Below are positions 4,846 to 6,092 of a DNA stretch of 6,092 bases, piece after piece. The position numbers were made by a program, and so were the translations under genes. The notes beneath the pieces are model-generated. The model saw nothing but the letters and a program-made list of their open reading frames with translations. It ran no database searches and was not told the DNA's origin. The DNA lies in contig DAOWIP010000206.1 of assembly GCA_030640865.1 (NCBI GenBank), positions 1-6,092 on the forward strand. Direction: 5' to 3'. This DNA comes from Sedimentisphaerales bacterium (GTDB lineage Bacteria; Planctomycetota; Phycisphaerae; Sedimentisphaerales; SM23-30). Position 1 is the first letter of the stretch, and each line of letters starts with the position of its first letter.

Positions 4846-4978
4846 ATGTTGGGCGGGGGCATTGATTGCCCTCGTCCTTTTTTTTGCCACAGAGTTCCCG
4901 TCGCTGACTCCGGTATCCGGTTTTTCAATCGTGAGCACTATATTATTGGTTTACTTTGTGCTTTCGTGGTGGTATATA
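4846..4978 (+). other. Hydrophobic N-terminal extension of the ferredoxin-ASKHA gene, out of phase with its likely ATG
   Basis: The reading frame of the ferredoxin protein stays open upstream to 4787. Before the Met at 4979 it encodes hydrophobic segments: ALIALVLFFATEF, then SIVSTILLVYFVLSWWYI. ATG 4846 has a good Shine-Dalgarno (GGGAG, 5 nt away) but lies in the previous phase, giving MLGGGIDCPRPFF. A one-base loss in the G5 tract (4855-4859) or the T8 tract (4878-4885) would join this ATG to the hydrophobic frame. In-frame TTG 4862 is an alternative start needing no shift. The segment may be a true membrane anchor with a sequence error, a frameshifted gene, or a recoded start. Confidence 0.5.
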
Positions 4979-6092
4979 ATGATTATGCAGTCTTACAAGA
5001 TTCATTTTCAACCGGATGATATTACTATCGTTACGGAAGCGGGCCAGTCGTTATTGGTCGCGGCCCAGCAGGCAGGGATTATTATCAACAGCGTCTGCGG
5101 CGGCGCCGGCACCTGTAACAAATGCCTGGTGGAAATCGATGGTCAGGTCGAGCCTGTCCGAGCGTGCCAATTTTATGTCGAACATGATCTGGTAGTGAAC
5201 ATCCCGGAAAGCTCACGTTTCTTCGAACAGAAAATACTTCAGGAAGGAATCAATCGCAGCTCCTGTCTTGATCCGCAGGTTGCCAAATATTTCGTACAGC
5301 TATCCGAACCAACCCTTGATGATCTCCGCTCCGATGCCCAGCGGCTGACCGACGCGGTAAAAGAGGCCGTCCGCGTTTGCCGTTCGGAGAATGAAATTAC
5401 GGCTGATACGGTTTCCGGCACTGCCGGTGAGAATATAAAAGGCACCGCCGATTACGGTCTGACAATTGACTTTGCCCTTTTGCCGAAGCTGCCGGGACTG
5501 TTACGGGATAACGATTATGCCGTTACCGCACTTTGCCACGGTCGGCGCATCATTGATCTTGAGCCGGGCGATACAACTGATAAGCAATATGGCCTGGCTG
5601 TCGATATCGGCACTACTACCGTGGTGGCGGAACTGGTTGACCTGACCAACGGTAAAGAAACAGCCGTCGCTTCAGAGAGCAATCCCCAGATTGCCTTCGG
5701 TGATGATGTCATTGGCCGAATTGAGTACAGCCGGACCCACAAGGACGGCCTACAGCAGTTGCGGGAACGAATCACCGAAGGGATCAACCAACTTATCGCT
5801 GAAGTATGCGAGAAATCAGGTATCGACAGGCGGCATATTTACGAACTGACCGCCGCGGGCAACTCGACTATGCAGCAATTATTTCTCGGTATCCCCGTCG
5901 ACCCAATAGGCCAGGCTCCTTATGTCTCGGCGGTAACCACGGCTGTTAATGTCCCGGCGGTTGAGTCAGGCATTAACATCAGCCCGGTCGGCAATGTGTA
6001 TGTAATGCCGACGGTGGCCGCTCATGTGGGCGGCGATACCGTGGCCGTGGCACTTTCAACGGCGATGGGCCACAGTGAAAAAAACAATCTCG
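4979..6092 (+). CDS. 2Fe-2S ferredoxin/ASKHA-domain protein, RACo (DUF4445) type, 3' partial
   Basis: From ATG 4979, 371 codons run to the right edge without a stop. Family members are usually near 600 residues or longer, so over half is seen. Residues 5-75 are a plant-type ferredoxin domain with C40-X5-C46-X2-C49-X13-C63 (CGGAGTCNKC, then RACQ). A linker follows to about 160, then the ASKHA (acetate kinase/Hsp70/actin) domain: the phosphate-1 loop LAVDIGTTTVVAEL (206-219), NPQIAFGDDVIGRIEY (235-250), AAGNSTMQQLFLGIP (292-306) and VGGDTVAVAL (350-359). Characterised members use ATP and the iron-sulfur cluster to reduce inactive Co(II) corrinoid proteins back to Co(I) in methyl-transfer pathways. 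No partner gene is in view. M at 4985 is an equally possible start; neither has a clear Shine-Dalgarno. The frame is open and hydrophobic upstream, so the true protein may begin near 4846-4862 with a membrane anchor. Confidence 0.88.
   Translation, partial: MIMQSYKIHFQPDDITIVTEAGQSLLVAAQQAGIIINSVCGGAGTCNKCLVEIDGQVEPVRACQFYVEHDLVVNIPESSRFFEQKILQEGINRSSCLDPQVAKYFVQLSEPTLDDLRSDAQRLTDAVKEAVRVCRSENEITADTVSGTAGENIKGTADYGLTIDFALLPKLPGLLRDNDYAVTALCHGRRIIDLEPGDTTDKQYGLAVDIGTTTVVAELVDLTNGKETAVASESNPQIAFGDDVIGRIEYSRTHKDGLQQLRERITEGINQLIAEVCEKSGIDRRHIYELTAAGNSTMQQLFLGIPVDPIGQAPYVSAVTTAVNVPAVESGINISPVGNVYVMPTVAAHVGGDTVAVALSTAMGHSEKNNL

Noticed and set aside
4822..5019. 65-codon frame between the HDOD and ferredoxin genes as a separate gene
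   Set aside because: Only the ATG at 4846 with its ribosome site looks real. The peptide is poor, while the next phase encodes a clean hydrophobic stretch joined to the ferredoxin domain. I treat it as the mis-phased start of that gene.

Overview
The window looks like chromosomal DNA from an anaerobic, moderate-GC Gram-negative bacterium. My best guess is a Planctomycetota (Phycisphaerae/Sedimentisphaerales-like) lineage or a similar uncultured group. This rests on gene style, on wide A-rich intergenic spaces full of short palindromic repeats, and on an ASKHA-ferredoxin gene. No rRNA or marker gene is present, so the placement is an inference. There are no tRNAs, CRISPR arrays, transposases or phage genes.

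Layout: (1) 3-116, the last 37 codons of a CcdA/DsbD-type membrane protein (+). (2) 154-858, a flavodoxin-fold FMN oxidoreductase-like protein with a clear twin-arginine signal peptide (+), 37 nt downstream and probably in the same operon. (3) 859-1779, a 0.92-kb gene-poor spacer with direct repeats, a heptamer tandem, at least eight hairpins, a possible 33-codon small ORF and a terminator-like stem-loop. (4) 1780-3324 on the minus strand, a complete M17 leucyl aminopeptidase (pepA). (5) 3325-3859, a divergent intergenic region with four more hairpins and a 16-bp direct repeat flanking one of them. (6) 3860-4780, a complete HDOD-domain protein (+). (7) 4979 to the right edge, the N-terminal 371 codons of a 2Fe-2S ferredoxin plus ASKHA-ATPase protein of the RACo/DUF4445 type (+), cut by the window end.

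The first two genes suggest extracytoplasmic redox work: CcdA-like proteins move reducing equivalents across the membrane, and the next protein is a predicted Tat-exported flavoprotein. The last gene belongs to a family whose characterised members reductively reactivate corrinoid proteins. Its corrinoid or methyltransferase partners would have to lie beyond the right edge. pepA and the HDOD gene have no obvious functional link to either pair.

The two most unusual points are these. First, an open, strongly hydrophobic stretch lies directly upstream of and in frame with the ferredoxin domain, apparently separated from a good Shine-Dalgarno/ATG by a one-base frame difference. This suggests a membrane-anchored version of the ferredoxin-ASKHA protein. 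Second, hairpins are very dense in the two large spacers, including four back-to-back at 1367-1452, where the outer two share a loop and have compensated stems.
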